Below, piece after piece: positions 36,171 to 45,155 of a stretch of DNA of 64,000 nucleotides. The notes beneath the pieces were generated by a model. That model was not told where the DNA came from. It did not search any database and saw only the letters and a list, made by a program, of their open reading frames with translations. The position numbers and the translations under genes are program-made. The DNA is from Planctellipticum variicoloris (GTDB lineage: Bacteria; Planctomycetota; Planctomycetia; Planctomycetales; Planctomycetaceae). The stretch lies in the NCBI RefSeq assembly GCF_030622045.1, contig NZ_CP130886.1, forward strand, positions 2,493,557 through 2,557,556. The letters run 5' to 3'. Each line of letters starts with the position of its first letter. Position 1 is the first letter of the stretch.

Positions 36171-37583
36171 ATGTTTTCTGCTCCCTTTTCCCGCCGTCAC
36201 TTGTTGCAGCGCAGCGCCGTGGGATTTGGTTCGCTGGCGCTGGCGTCGCTGCTGGCCGAGCAGTCGTCGGCGAAGGCTGCCGTGGCCGACCCGCTGGCGG
36301 CGAAGCAGCCGCACTTTCCCGCCCGCGCCAAGCGGGTGATCTTCCTGTTCATGAAGGGGGGGCCGTCGCACCTCGATACGTTCGACCCGAAGCCGCTGCT
36401 GGATCGTGACGACGGGAAGCCGCTGCCTTTCGCCAAGCCGCGGGTGCAGTTCGCTCCGACCGGGAACCTGCTGAAGTCCCCCTGGAAGTTCCAGCAGTAC
36501 GGCGAGAGCGGAATCCCGGTCAGCGAACTGTTTCCGCACGTGGCCGGATGTGTCGACGACCTCTGCATGGTGCATTCGGTTCACGGGACGAATCCGGCAC
36601 ACGGCGGGGCGCTGCTGAAGCTGCACACGGGGAGCGATAACTTTGTCCGGCCGAGCATGGGCTCGTGGGTGACTTACGGACTGGGGACGGACAACGCGAA
36701 TCTCCCGGCGTTCATTACGATCTGCCCGACGCTGGCGCATGGCGGGATCAGCAACTGGAGCTCGGCGTTTCTTCCGGCGCTCTATCAGGGGACTCCGCTG
36801 GGGAACGCCAGTGTGCCGTCGGACCAGGCGGCGGTGCGGTACATCAGCAATCCCCGGCTGCCGCGCGAGGTGCAGCGGCTGCAACTCGACCGGCTGAGTG
36901 CGATGAACCGCGCCCATCTGGCGGAGGGGACTCCGGATTCCGCATTGGAAGCCAGGATCAACTCGTTCGAGCTGGCGTTTCGGATGCAGGCGGAGATGCC
37001 GCTGGTGGAAGACCTGTCGCAGGAATCCGTCGCGACGCAGGCCCTTTACGGCATGGATGATCCAGTGACGGCGAACTTCGGCCGGATGTGTCTGAAGGCC
37101 CGTCGGTTCGCGGAGGCGGGGGTGCGGTTTATCCAGGTGACGCACAGCGACAGCAACGTGCAGTGGGACCAGCACAGCAATCTGAAGGCCGGCCACGAAA
37201 AGAACGCCCGGGAGGTCGACAAGCCGATCGCCGGTTTACTGCAGGATCTGAAGGCCCGCGGGCTGCTGGAAGATACGCTGGTCTGGTGGGGGGGCGAATT
37301 CGGTCGGACGCCGACGGTCGAAGGCTCGAACGGCCGGGATCACAACCCCGAAGGCTTCACGATGTGGCTGGCGGGGGGGGGCGTGAAGCCGGGCCTGCGT
37401 TACGGAGCCACGGACGAGTACGGCTTCTATGCTCAGCAGGACAAGGTGCATATTCACGACATGCACGCGACGATTCTGCACCTGCTGGGACTCGACCACG
37501 AGCGTCTGACCTACCGGTACGCCGGCCGGGATTTCCGGCTGACGGACGTCGAGGGGAACGTCGTGGATGGGTTGTTTGCCTGA
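36171..37583 (+). CDS. DUF1501 protein with Tat-like signal
   Basis: 470 residues. The leader '[25 protein letters not shown]' is a Tat-type signal. Core motifs are '[22 protein letters not shown]', '[35 protein letters not shown]' and '[36 protein letters not shown]', the same subgroup as 8769-10259 and 42702-44141. It is the usual partner of the PSD1 gene 51 bp upstream, so the two are very likely co-transcribed. No catalytic mechanism can be assigned. Confidence 0.93.
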   Translation: MFSAPFSRRHLLQRSAVGFGSLALASLLAEQSSAKAAVADPLAAKQPHFPARAKRVIFLFMKGGPSHLDTFDPKPLLDRDDGKPLPFAKPRVQFAPTGNLLKSPWKFQQYGESGIPVSELFPHVAGCVDDLCMVHSVHGTNPAHGGALLKLHTGSDNFVRPSMGSWVTYGLGTDNANLPAFITICPTLAHGGISNWSSAFLPALYQGTPLGNASVPSDQAAVRYISNPRLPREVQRLQLDRLSAMNRAHLAEGTPDSALEARINSFELAFRMQAEMPLVEDLSQESVATQALYGMDDPVTANFGRMCLKARRFAEAGVRFIQVTHSDSNVQWDQHSNLKAGHEKNAREVDKPIAGLLQDLKARGLLEDTLVWWGGEFGRTPTVEGSNGRDHNPEGFTMWLAGGGVKPGLRYGATDEYGFYAQQDKVHIHDMHATILHLLGLDHERLTYRYAGRDFRLTDVEGNVVDGLFA

Positions 37584-37875
37584 CTGATGAGGAAGAAGGA
37601 TTCACCGCGGAGGCGCGGAGGACGCGGAGAAATGCGGGAGAAGAGTCAGGAAAGTGAAAAGTGAGTCGTGAAGAGTGAGTCGTGCAGAATGCAAAGATCC
37701 GCGATAGGCCGGGCTCTCACAATTCCCTCACTTTGCACTCATCACTACTCAATACTCACTGTTCATTTTCCTGAGATTTCTCGTCTTAACTCCGCGTCCT
37801 CCGCGTCCTCCGCGTCTACGCGGTAAATCCGTCTTCCTGACTTGCACGATGGATTCCCTTGTGGAGAACCGATTG
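37584..37875. repeat. 292-bp intergenic region containing an inverted pair of word repeats
   Basis: The left copy (about 37599-37650) reads GGATTCACCGCGGAGGCGCGG..GGACGCGGAGA; the right copy (about 37786-37836) is the inverted homologue CTCCGCGTCCTCCGCGTC..ACGCGGTAAATCC. Between them are TGAGTCGTG and CACTCATCACTA type words that also match in inverted sense. No gene seen. The pair could fold into a long imperfect hairpin. Confidence 0.65.
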
Positions 37876-39378
37876 ATGCGGCTGATGCTGGCGTTTGTTC
37901 TGGTGGTGTCGTGCGGGATGGCCGGGGCTGCGGAGCGGCGGCCAGATCTGATTCGAGCGGAGAATGCGAAGCCGGGGTCGACGGACTGGCAGCTCACGCG
38001 GGTGAAACTCGACAGTCCGACCGGTTGCCGGTCCTCGGTGATCGAGGGGTATTGCTCGAAGCAGAGCGTCGGAGCGGGCGAATCGATCGACATCCTGGTG
38101 TCGACGAATCCCCCGTCGCCGTTCCGGATCGAGATCTTTCGGACGGGATACTACGGCGGACGCGGGGCCCGGCTGATGACGACGCTGGGACCGTTCGAGG
38201 GGACGGCGCAGCCGACGCCGGCGCCTGGTGAGAAGAATCTGCACGAGTGCCGCTGGAAGGCCACGACCTCCCTGAAAATCCCCGCCGACTGGGTGAGCGG
38301 TGTTTACCTCGGTCGCCTGACGACGATTCCGAAGGATGATCAGACGCCGTACTGGCAGAGCTACGTCGTGTTCCTGGTGACCGACGACCGGCCGGCGGAC
38401 GTGCTGCTGCAGGTTTCGGACAACACGTGGCATGCCTACAACCCGTGGCCGTCGAACTACTCGATCTATACGCATCCGAAAGGCAACCAGGGACCGTGGG
38501 CCGACGTCAGCTTCGACCGGCCGTACGGGCGCTACGCCCAGTACAACAGCGTGGTGAACGATCCGCTGTCGGTGGGGGCGGGCGAGTGGCTGTCGTTCGA
38601 GTTTCCGCTGGCGTACTTTCTGGAACAGCACGGCTACGACGTGACGTACTGCTCGAACAGCGACATGGTGAGCCCCGAGCGGGGCCTCCGCTGCAAGTCG
38701 TTCTTGAGCGTCGGGCATGACGAGTACTGGGATCTCCGTCAGTACGAAAGCGCCGTGAAGATGCGCGATGCCGGGGTGAACCTGATCTTCCTGTCGGGAA
38801 ATTCGGTCTGCTGGGTGACGCCGTTTCGCGAGAGCTGGGACGGGCGGCCGAACCGGATCATCTTCCGCGGCGGTCCGTATGGGGGCGATTACAAGTATGC
38901 GGTCGGGCGCGAGAAGGATCACGGGCCGTTCCCGCATCGCGGTCCGGACGAGGGCTTTCTGATGGGCGCCCGGAACATCGAGCCGGTCAACGGCGGAGGG
39001 GACTGGACGGCCGTGAAACCCGAGCACTGGATCTTCAAGAACACGGGGATGAAGCAGGGGGATCGCATTCCGGGACTGATCGGCTGGGAGTATCACGGCG
39101 ATCCTCCGGCGATTCCGGGGCTGGAAATCGTCGGCGGCGGGACCGCGTTCCAGGGGGGCGTCAATCCGCAGCAGTGGCAGGCGACGATCTATCCGGGGCC
39201 GAAGGGGAACTTCGTGTTTCAGGGCTCAACGATCTTCTGGGCGCAGGGGCTGAGCCATCCGCCGGGGCACACGCTGCCGTGGTCGCACTGGTCGCGTCCG
39301 CACGGTCCGGATGAGCGGGTGCAGCAGATGACGCACAATTTGCTGCGAAGGGCCATTGGGGACGCGAAGAGCAAGTAG
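37876..39378 (+). CDS. Secreted N,N-dimethylformamidase beta-subunit-like protein
   Basis: 500 residues. Signal peptide 'MRLMLAFVLVVSCGMAGA'. The body matches the large-subunit-like domain of dimethylformamidase: 'PPSPFRIEIFRTGYYGGRGARL', 'VLLQVSDNTWHAYNPWPSNYSIY', 'SVGHDEYWDLRQYESAVKMRDAGVNLIFLSGNSVCW'. In the enzyme this subunit contains a mononuclear iron site made of Tyr, Tyr and Glu; candidate tyrosines are visible but I cannot assign them firmly. Planctomycete homologues are exported and their substrate is unknown. ATG 37876 has GGAG 9 bp upstream; an in-frame ATG at 37849 lacks a good site. An intrinsic terminator follows. Confidence 0.82.
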   Translation: MRLMLAFVLVVSCGMAGAAERRPDLIRAENAKPGSTDWQLTRVKLDSPTGCRSSVIEGYCSKQSVGAGESIDILVSTNPPSPFRIEIFRTGYYGGRGARLMTTLGPFEGTAQPTPAPGEKNLHECRWKATTSLKIPADWVSGVYLGRLTTIPKDDQTPYWQSYVVFLVTDDRPADVLLQVSDNTWHAYNPWPSNYSIYTHPKGNQGPWADVSFDRPYGRYAQYNSVVNDPLSVGAGEWLSFEFPLAYFLEQHGYDVTYCSNSDMVSPERGLRCKSFLSVGHDEYWDLRQYESAVKMRDAGVNLIFLSGNSVCWVTPFRESWDGRPNRIIFRGGPYGGDYKYAVGREKDHGPFPHRGPDEGFLMGARNIEPVNGGGDWTAVKPEHWIFKNTGMKQGDRIPGLIGWEYHGDPPAIPGLEIVGGGTAFQGGVNPQQWQATIYPGPKGNFVFQGSTIFWAQGLSHPPGHTLPWSHWSRPHGPDERVQQMTHNLLRRAIGDAKSK

Positions 39379-39397
39379 TCCTGAGTGGTTCCGGGGG

Positions 39398-39428
39398 CAC
39401 GCCCTGAGTCCTCGAAGGGCGTGTTTTG
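39398..39428 (+). terminator. Intrinsic terminator after dimethylformamidase-like gene
   Basis: CACGCCCT (39398-39405) and AGGGCGTG (39416-39423) form an 8-bp stem with a 10-nt loop, followed by TTTT. It shares core and loop with the hairpin at 27776-27807. Confidence 0.75.
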
Positions 39429-39606
39429 TCATCGTCGGAAGACCACACCCATCGCAAAGCCTCTGGGCGTGCCGCCCGGCCCAACCGCCGTTTTCTGCCG
39501 ACTTCCTTGAGAAACGGGACAAAAAGATTGAAGGAAAGGGGCGGATCTGGAAGAATCAACAAGTGTTGATCCCGCCTGCTTCCTCCTGCCTGACGGTCGC
39601 CTGCCC

Positions 39607-42225
39607 ATGTTTCGATTCACGCCCCTGCTGGCGCTGTGTGTGCTGGTTGTTCCTGCCTCGGCCGCCGAGCCGGGTTCCCGTCCGCTCTCGTTTGAAGCGG
39701 ATATCCGGCCGCTGCTGAAGGCGCAATGCTGGCATTGCCACGGCGAGGAAGAGAAGCCCGAAGGGGGGCTGGATCTGCGGCTGGTGCGGTTCCTGCAGAA
39801 GGGGGGGGAGTCGGGGACGGCCATCGCGGCGGGCAAGCACGCCGAGAGCCTGGTTTATCAGCGGGTCGCGAGCGACGAGATGCCTCCCGGCGAGAAGAAG
39901 CTTACTCCGCGGGAGAAGGAGCTGCTGGCGCGCTGGATCGATGAAGGGGCGAAGACGGCCCGTCCGGAGCCGGAGTCGCTGGCGGCGGGAGATATCTTCA
40001 CGGACGACGACCGGTCGCACTGGTCGTTTCAGCCGATCCGTCGGCCGGGCGTTCCGACCACAGAACATGCGGAGCAGGCGAGGTCGCCGATCGACGCGTT
40101 TCTGCTCGAACGGCTGGGGCGGGATCGGCTGACGCTTTCCGCCGAGGCGGACCGGGCGACGCAGATCCGGAGGCTGTCGTTCGATCTGCTGGGATTGCCG
40201 CCGAGCCCGGAGGCTGTTGCCGCGTTCGTTGCGGACATGTCTCCCGATGCCTACGAGCGGCTGGTCGATCAGATGCTCGATTCCCCGGCTTACGGTGAGC
40301 GGTGGGCGCGGCACTGGCTGGATGTCGCGGGCTATGCGGACAGTGACGGGTACAGCGAAAAGGACCTGGAACGGAAGTGGGCCTGGAAGTACCGGGACTA
40401 TGTGATCCGGGCGTTCAACGAGGACAAATCGTGGAATGAGTTCCTCGTCGAACAGCTTGCCGGGGACGAACTGCTGACGCAGCCGTTTGCAAATCTGACT
40501 CCCGACCAAGCGGACAAGCTGATTGCGACGGGGTTTCTGCGGATGGGGCCGGACGGGACCGGGGACGGATCGGTTGACCAGAATGTTGCCCGGAACGAGG
40601 TGCTGGCGGAGACGATCAAGATTGTCTCGACGTCGCTGCTGGGGATGACGGTGGGGTGCGCCCAGTGTCACGCTCACCGGTACGATCCGATCACGCAGGC
40701 TGATTACTACCGTGTGCGGGCGATCTTTGAGCCGGCGTACGACTGGAAGCAGTGGCGGGCGCCGAACGCCCGGCTGGTGTCGCAGTGGTCGGACGAGACT
40801 CGGCAGAAGGTGACTGAGGCAGAGAAGGAACTGGCCGAAGTCCAGAAGCAGCGGAACGAAGAGCTCGACAAGATCGTCGCCGAGACGTTCGAGCAGGAGC
40901 TGGCGAAGCTGCCCGAGGAGATTCAGCCCAAAGCCCGCGAGGTTCGAGCAACCGCCGAGAAAGACCGGACCGACGAGCACAAGCAGCTCATCAAGGAGTA
41001 TCCGTTCCTCAACGTGAATCGCGGCACGGTGTACCTTTATCTGAAGGACCGGCTGACCGGGTTCAACAAGAAGTGGGACGCCACGACGGAAGAGACAAAG
41101 AAGAAGCGGCCGGCGGATGACTTTATCCAGTGCCTGACGGAAGTGCCGGGGCAGATCCCGGCGACGAAGCTGTTTTCCCGGGGCGACTTCAATCAGCCGC
41201 GCGAGGATGTGCTGCCGGGGGAGCTGGCGGTGCTGAATGCGGTGAATGCGTCGTTGCCCGTGGATGATCCTGCGCTGCCGACCAGCGGGCGCCGGCTGGC
41301 GTATGCAAAAACGCTGACCAGCGGCGAACATCCGCTGGTGGCCCGCGTGCTGGTGAACCGGATCTGGCTGAATCATTTCGGGCGGGGGCTGGTGGCGACG
41401 CCGGGGGACTTCGGCATGCTGGGGGAGAAGCCTTCGCATCCGGAGCTGCTGGACTGGCTGGCTTCGGAGTTCATGCAGTCGGGGTGGCAGCTCAAGAAGC
41501 TGCAGCGGCTGATTGTGACGTCGCAGGCCTACCGGCAGTCGTCGCAACGGACCAGCGAACTCGACGCGATCGATCCGGAAAACCGGCTGCTGGGGCGGAT
41601 GTCGGTCCGCCGGCTGGAAGCGGAAACGGTCCGCGACACGCTGCTGGCTCTGGCGGGACGGCTGTCGGACAAGATGACGGGTACGCCGGTGGTGGTCATG
41701 CCCGACGACGTCGGCCAGATCGTGGTGGGGGTGGACACTCGCGACTCGGCGGGCCGGCCGAGCGGCAAGGTGATCCCCTTGGGCGAGGACGAGTACCGCA
41801 GGAGCATTTACGTGCAGGCCCGACGGTCGATGCCGCTGGGGATGCTGGAGCCGTTCGACGTGCCGGTGATGGCCCCAAATTGCGAACAGCGGGCGTCGTC
41901 GACGGTGGCCCCGCAGTCGCTGCTGATGATGAACAGCGAGTTCGTCGTGGACCAGACGACAGCGATGGCGGTGCGGCTGCGAAGCGAGGTGGGGGACGAT
42001 CCGGCGGCCCTGTTTACGCGAGCGTGGACGCTGACGCTGGGCCGGATGCCGACTGAGGCCGAACAAGCAGGCGGGACGGCGTTCCTGACCGAGCAGATTC
42101 AGCATTTCACCGCGCATCCTCCCGCAGCGAAGCCAAAAGCGACGCCGCCGGAGCCGCTGACGCTGGCGCTGAGCACGCTGTGTCAGGCGTTGGTGAGTTC
42201 GAATGGTGCAATGTACGTGGACTAG
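39607..42225 (+). CDS. PSD1/DUF1549/DUF1553 cytochrome-like protein
   Basis: 872 residues. A signal peptide ends near residue 20 and the haem motif is C41-W-H-C44-H45. DUF1549 has 'IRRLSFDLLGLPPSPEAVAAFVADM', 'YGERWARHWLDVAGYADSDG' and 'GMTVGCAQCHAHRYDPIT' (second CxxCH). A charged coiled-coil-like linker spans about 395-470, and DUF1553 closes ('NRIWLNHFGRGLVATPGDFGMLGE', 'RRSMPLGMLEPFDVPVM'). The natural partner, DUF1501 at 42702, is separated from it by an inverted-repeat-bounded gene. The 3' end (TAG at 42223-42225) touches the left repeat. Confidence 0.93.
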   Translation: MFRFTPLLALCVLVVPASAAEPGSRPLSFEADIRPLLKAQCWHCHGEEEKPEGGLDLRLVRFLQKGGESGTAIAAGKHAESLVYQRVASDEMPPGEKKLTPREKELLARWIDEGAKTARPEPESLAAGDIFTDDDRSHWSFQPIRRPGVPTTEHAEQARSPIDAFLLERLGRDRLTLSAEADRATQIRRLSFDLLGLPPSPEAVAAFVADMSPDAYERLVDQMLDSPAYGERWARHWLDVAGYADSDGYSEKDLERKWAWKYRDYVIRAFNEDKSWNEFLVEQLAGDELLTQPFANLTPDQADKLIATGFLRMGPDGTGDGSVDQNVARNEVLAETIKIVSTSLLGMTVGCAQCHAHRYDPITQADYYRVRAIFEPAYDWKQWRAPNARLVSQWSDETRQKVTEAEKELAEVQKQRNEELDKIVAETFEQELAKLPEEIQPKAREVRATAEKDRTDEHKQLIKEYPFLNVNRGTVYLYLKDRLTGFNKKWDATTEETKKKRPADDFIQCLTEVPGQIPATKLFSRGDFNQPREDVLPGELAVLNAVNASLPVDDPALPTSGRRLAYAKTLTSGEHPLVARVLVNRIWLNHFGRGLVATPGDFGMLGEKPSHPELLDWLASEFMQSGWQLKKLQRLIVTSQAYRQSSQRTSELDAIDPENRLLGRMSVRRLEAETVRDTLLALAGRLSDKMTGTPVVVMPDDVGQIVVGVDTRDSAGRPSGKVIPLGEDEYRRSIYVQARRSMPLGMLEPFDVPVMAPNCEQRASSTVAPQSLLMMNSEFVVDQTTAMAVRLRSEVGDDPAALFTRAWTLTLGRMPTEAEQAGGTAFLTEQIQHFTAHPPAAKPKATPPEPLTLALSTLCQALVSSNGAMYVD

Positions 42226-42261
42226 CGGGCTTCGGGTCTCGGGCTTCGGGCTTCGCAGAGA
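42225..42261 (+). repeat. Left 37-bp inverted repeat
   Basis: GCGGGCTTCGGG..GGGCTTCGCAGAGA, built from repeated GGGCTTC words. It is the inverted counterpart of 42662-42698, with mismatches only at positions 13, 14 and 20. Confidence 0.8.
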
Positions 42262-42278
42262 AGACGTAGGAGCACGAG

Positions 42279-42641
42279 ATGGCGAAACCAGTCAGTTACC
42301 GAGATCTGGACGTCTGGCAGAAGTCGATGGAACTCGTTGAGCTGGTCTACGAGATCTGTCGGCAGTTACCGTCAAACGAGAAGTATGGGTTGATCTCTCA
42401 GATGCAGCGAGCAGCGGTTTCCGTGCCATCCAACATCGCCGAAGGATTTGGCCTCGGAGCCGGCGGATATCGCAGGCATGTCCTGATCGCGCGAGGATCT
42501 TTGATGGAACTGGAAGTCCAGCTTGAGCTGGCAGTGCGTTTAAAACTGATTGACAGAAAACCTGTCGCCGACACGTGGCCCATTGCTCAGAATGTGGGGC
42601 AGATGCTGACGAAGCTTGCCCTGTCGTTGAAAGAATCATAG
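42279..42641 (+). CDS. Four-helix-bundle protein (23S rRNA IVS-encoded/S23 family)
   Basis: 120 residues. Family signature: 'YRDLDVWQKSMELVELVYEICRQLPSNEKYGLISQMQRAAVSVPSNIAEGFG', then 'GSLMELEVQLELAVRLKLI'. The family was first seen in intervening sequences within 23S rRNA genes and is structurally related to bAvd, the accessory protein of diversity-generating retroelements. It forms pentamers and is basic; its biological role is unclear. No 23S gene, reverse transcriptase or template/variable repeat is present here. Flanking 37-bp inverted repeats suggest it moves as a cassette. A TAGGAG site precedes the ATG. Confidence 0.9.
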   Translation: MAKPVSYRDLDVWQKSMELVELVYEICRQLPSNEKYGLISQMQRAAVSVPSNIAEGFGLGAGGYRRHVLIARGSLMELEVQLELAVRLKLIDRKPVADTWPIAQNVGQMLTKLALSLKES

Positions 42642-42661
42642 TCGCAGAGATCTCCGTCATC

Positions 42662-42698
42662 TCTCTGCGAAGCCCGAAACCCGAAGCCCGAAGCCCGC
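42662..42698 (-). repeat. Right 37-bp inverted repeat
   Basis: TCTCTGCGAAGCCCGAAAC..AAGCCCGC, inverted relative to 42225-42261. It ends 3 bp before the DUF1501 start codon and so replaces that gene's expected ribosome-binding site. Confidence 0.8.
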
Positions 42699-42701
42699 CC
42701 G

Positions 42702-44141
42702 ATGAACCATTCCCGCCGCCACTTCCTCTCCCAGCAGGCCTTCGGTCTGTCCGGCGTTGCTCTGGCCTATCTCCTCAAGCAGGACGGCGTTTCCGCCGCG
42801 CCGGCCAAACCGACGCTGGAGCGGCCGACGTACGATCTGCTTCCCAAGCGGCCTAAGCAGGAGCCGCAGGCGCGCGCGATGATTTCGATGTTCATGCAGG
42901 GGGGGCCGAGCCATATCGACCTGTTCGACCCCAAGCCCGAACTGCAGAAGCGGCATCTGCAGAGCTTTACCGGGGACATCAAGTACGACAACGCGGCCGA
43001 GGCGAGCGCCAAGCTGTTCGCCAGCCCGTGGAAGTTCGCCAGGCACGGCGAATGCGGCATGGACCTGAGCGAGCTGCTGCCGGGGCTGGCGGGGGTGGCG
43101 GATGACATCTGCCTGATCCGGTCGATGCACACCGGGGTTAACAACCACGGCCAGTCGATCAATGCGCTGAATACCGGGCGGGTGACGCCTGGGCGGCCGG
43201 CGCTCGGGTCGTGGATGACTTACGGGCTGGGTTCGGAGAGCCAGAATCTGCCGGCGTTTGTCGTCCTCACCGATCCGACCGGGCTGCCGGTGCTGGGGGT
43301 CGAGAACTGGCAAAACGGCTGGCTGCCGTCGCTGTATCAGGGGACGGTCGTCCGGCCGCAGGAACCGCGGATTCTGAACCTCGATCCGCCGGCCCACCTC
43401 AAGGGACCGGCGCAGGACCGATTCCTGTCGTATCTGGGTCAGATCAACCGGGAGCACCTCGACCGTCACGCGGGAGAACTCGATCTGGCGGCGCGCATTC
43501 AGAGCTACGAGCTGGCGGCCCGGATGCAGGTGGCGGCGAAGGAAGCCCTCGATCTGACGCAGGAGAGCGAAGCGGTCCACAAGCTGTACGGGCTCGACGA
43601 TCCGCTGACGCGCGACTACGGTTCGCGGTGCCTGATCGCCCGGAGGCTGGTGGAGCGGGGAGTCCGCTTCGTGCAGATCCATACCGGCAATCAGACCTGG
43701 GATCATCACGGCAACATCGAAAAGGGGTTGCCGGCGGTCTGCAAGAAAGTCGATCGGCCCGGTGCGGCGCTGGTGGCGGACCTGAAGGCCCGCGGCATGC
43801 TGGATACGACGCTGGTCCACTGGGGAGGCGAGATGGGGCGGCTGCCGGTGATTCAGAACGAGAAGAACATCGGCCGGGACCACAACACGTACGGTTTCAG
43901 CATGTGGCTGGCGGGGGGCGGGATCAAGCGGGGCTGCGTCTACGGCGCGACGGACGAATTCGGTCACAAGGCGGTCGAGAACGTCGTCAATCATTACGAC
44001 TATCACGCGACGCTGCTGCACCTGTTCGGGCTGGGGCCGGAGCAGTTGACGTTCGAGCGACCGACGGGCGTCGGCAGCCTGATCGACGGCCAGCAGACGC
44101 GGGTAGTGTGGGACATCCTGGAGCGGGGTCAGCCGGCTTGA
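42702..44141 (+). CDS. DUF1501 protein with Tat-like signal
   Basis: 479 residues. 'NHSRRHFLSQQAFGLSGVALAYLL' is a twin-arginine leader. Core motifs are 'MISMFMQGGPSHIDLFDPKPEL', 'GNQTWDHHGNIEKGL', 'LVHWGGEMGRLPVIQNEKNIGRDHNTYGFSMWLAGGG' and 'YDYHATLLHLFGLGPEQLTFER'. It is the partner of the PSD1 gene 39607-42225, but the four-helix cassette separates them. The bases before the ATG belong to the right inverted repeat and lack a Shine-Dalgarno sequence, so expression may be reduced or initiate differently. Confidence 0.93.
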   Translation: MNHSRRHFLSQQAFGLSGVALAYLLKQDGVSAAPAKPTLERPTYDLLPKRPKQEPQARAMISMFMQGGPSHIDLFDPKPELQKRHLQSFTGDIKYDNAAEASAKLFASPWKFARHGECGMDLSELLPGLAGVADDICLIRSMHTGVNNHGQSINALNTGRVTPGRPALGSWMTYGLGSESQNLPAFVVLTDPTGLPVLGVENWQNGWLPSLYQGTVVRPQEPRILNLDPPAHLKGPAQDRFLSYLGQINREHLDRHAGELDLAARIQSYELAARMQVAAKEALDLTQESEAVHKLYGLDDPLTRDYGSRCLIARRLVERGVRFVQIHTGNQTWDHHGNIEKGLPAVCKKVDRPGAALVADLKARGMLDTTLVHWGGEMGRLPVIQNEKNIGRDHNTYGFSMWLAGGGIKRGCVYGATDEFGHKAVENVVNHYDYHATLLHLFGLGPEQLTFERPTGVGSLIDGQQTRVVWDILERGQPA

Positions 44142-44145
44142 GCGG

Positions 44146-44646
44146 TTATGGCTTCCAGGGGCCTTCGAGATCCTCGTGCGGGGCGCGAGCCTTGTTGAGG
44201 AGTTCGACCAGCCGCTGCAGTTCTTCGGGGCTCAGGTGTCCGAGCTGGCGCTGATGGCAGTCCCGCACGGAATCGGCGAGCTGGTCCAGCAGGGCGATTC
44301 CCGCGGGGGTGATGCCGACTTCGACGACGCGGCGGTTTTCCGCCCGGCGTTCGCGATGGACCCAGTCCCGTTTTTCCAGGCGATCGAGCATGCGGGTCAT
44401 GTCTGGAGCGCGGGAGATCAGCCGGGAGCCCATCACGAGCACCGGCATCGTGCCGGGATGGACGCTGCGGAGCAGGCGGAGCGCGTTGTACTGCTGGGCG
44501 GATAGTCCGTGCGCGGAGAAGAGTTCATCCTCAATCCCCTTGAGGCGGTCGTAGGCCCGCCAGAGATGGAGGTAGGCTTCCTGTTCGAGGGAATCGAACC
44601 GGCGGCGGGAACGGGGACGGGCGGCGGAAGCGGGGGCGTCTGTCAT
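44146..44646 (-). CDS. MarR-family transcriptional regulator
   Basis: 166 residues with an Arg-rich N-terminal tail. The winged-helix domain comprises 'YLHLWRAYDRLKGIEDELFSAHGLSAQQYNALRLLRSVHPGTMPVLVMGSRLISRAPDMTRMLDRLEKRDWVHRERRAENRRVVEVGITPAGIALLDQL', all standard MarR elements including the wing 'ENRRVVEVGIT'. It probably acts as a dimeric repressor answering small ligands or oxidants. It is convergent with the DUF1501 gene and divergent from the tRNA gene. I chose the ATG at 44646; frames upstream lack family similarity. Confidence 0.92.
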   Translation of the reverse strand: MTDAPASAARPRSRRRFDSLEQEAYLHLWRAYDRLKGIEDELFSAHGLSAQQYNALRLLRSVHPGTMPVLVMGSRLISRAPDMTRMLDRLEKRDWVHRERRAENRRVVEVGITPAGIALLDQLADSVRDCHQRQLGHLSPEELQRLVELLNKARAPHEDLEGPWKP

Positions 44647-44783
44647 GCTCACAGGGGTAATCGTCCGGGCGACGCCTGTCAACCCGATGGTTGTTGAGAC
44701 GGGATTCGGAGCAGAAATCGGAGAGAGCCAATCGCGGGGTCCGGGAGGCGCGGATGAACGGTCAGAACCGGCGTTGGGAATGC

Positions 44784-44811
44784 TTGCGTCAGGAGAGGCA
44801 GCCGCTATACT
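44784..44811 (+). promoter_or_regulatory. Sigma70-like promoter for tRNA-Leu
   Basis: TTGCGT (-35, 44784-44789), 16-bp spacer, TATACT (-10, 44806-44811); the tRNA begins about 77 bp further on. Confidence 0.55.
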
Positions 44812-44887
44812 GCTCCTCTCGGCAGTCGCCCCGCTGAACCTCGCAGCGGAGACCGGTGTCTGCCGGGGAGCCTCCAGCTCGCAATCG

Positions 44888-44971
<84 letters not shown>

Positions 44972-45092
44972 CTTTGGTGCGAAAGGGTTTACGACGACAG
45001 CCCCGCAATGATGCGCGTTTCGCCGCCTAGTGAAGCCGGGCGAAATAGGAAAGGCCGTCGCAGGTCGTAGCGGACCGAGAGCAGGAGAACAC

Positions 45093-45137
45093 AACACGCC
45101 GGTCGGACTCACAAGCTGAGACCGATCGGCGTGTTTT
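45093..45137. terminator. Intrinsic terminator just inside the element
   Basis: AACACGCCGGTCGG (45093-45106) pairs with CCGATCGGCGTGTT (45122-45135) at all 14 positions, counting one G-U; the loop is 15 nt and TT follows. It shields the cargo genes from tRNA transcription. Confidence 0.7.
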
Positions 45138-45155
45138 CGTTCAGGGGGTGGCCGG

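Larger units (their letters stand above)
42225..42698. mobile_element. Inverted-repeat-bounded cassette carrying a four-helix-bundle gene
   Basis: 474 bp delimited by 37-bp inverted repeats (42225-42261 and 42662-42698) that match at 34 of 37 positions. The single gene inside encodes an S23/IVP-type four-helix-bundle protein. The cassette lies exactly between a PSD1 gene and its DUF1501 partner, starting at the PSD1 stop codon and ending 3 bp before the DUF1501 start. This looks like a discrete insertion unit, though no transposase is encoded and no target-site duplication was established by eye. Confidence 0.55.

Noticed and set aside
39556-42117. 853-codon minus-strand frame
   Set aside because: Antisense of a PSD1 gene with complete domains; product rich in Arg/Gln/His/Pro without similarity.
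42279-42641. rRNA intervening sequence
   Set aside because: No 23S rRNA sequence surrounds it; it lies between two protein genes.
42225-42698. Diversity-generating retroelement (S23 protein resembles Avd)
   Set aside because: No reverse transcriptase, template repeat or variable repeat was seen nearby, and the protein matches the wider S23 family.
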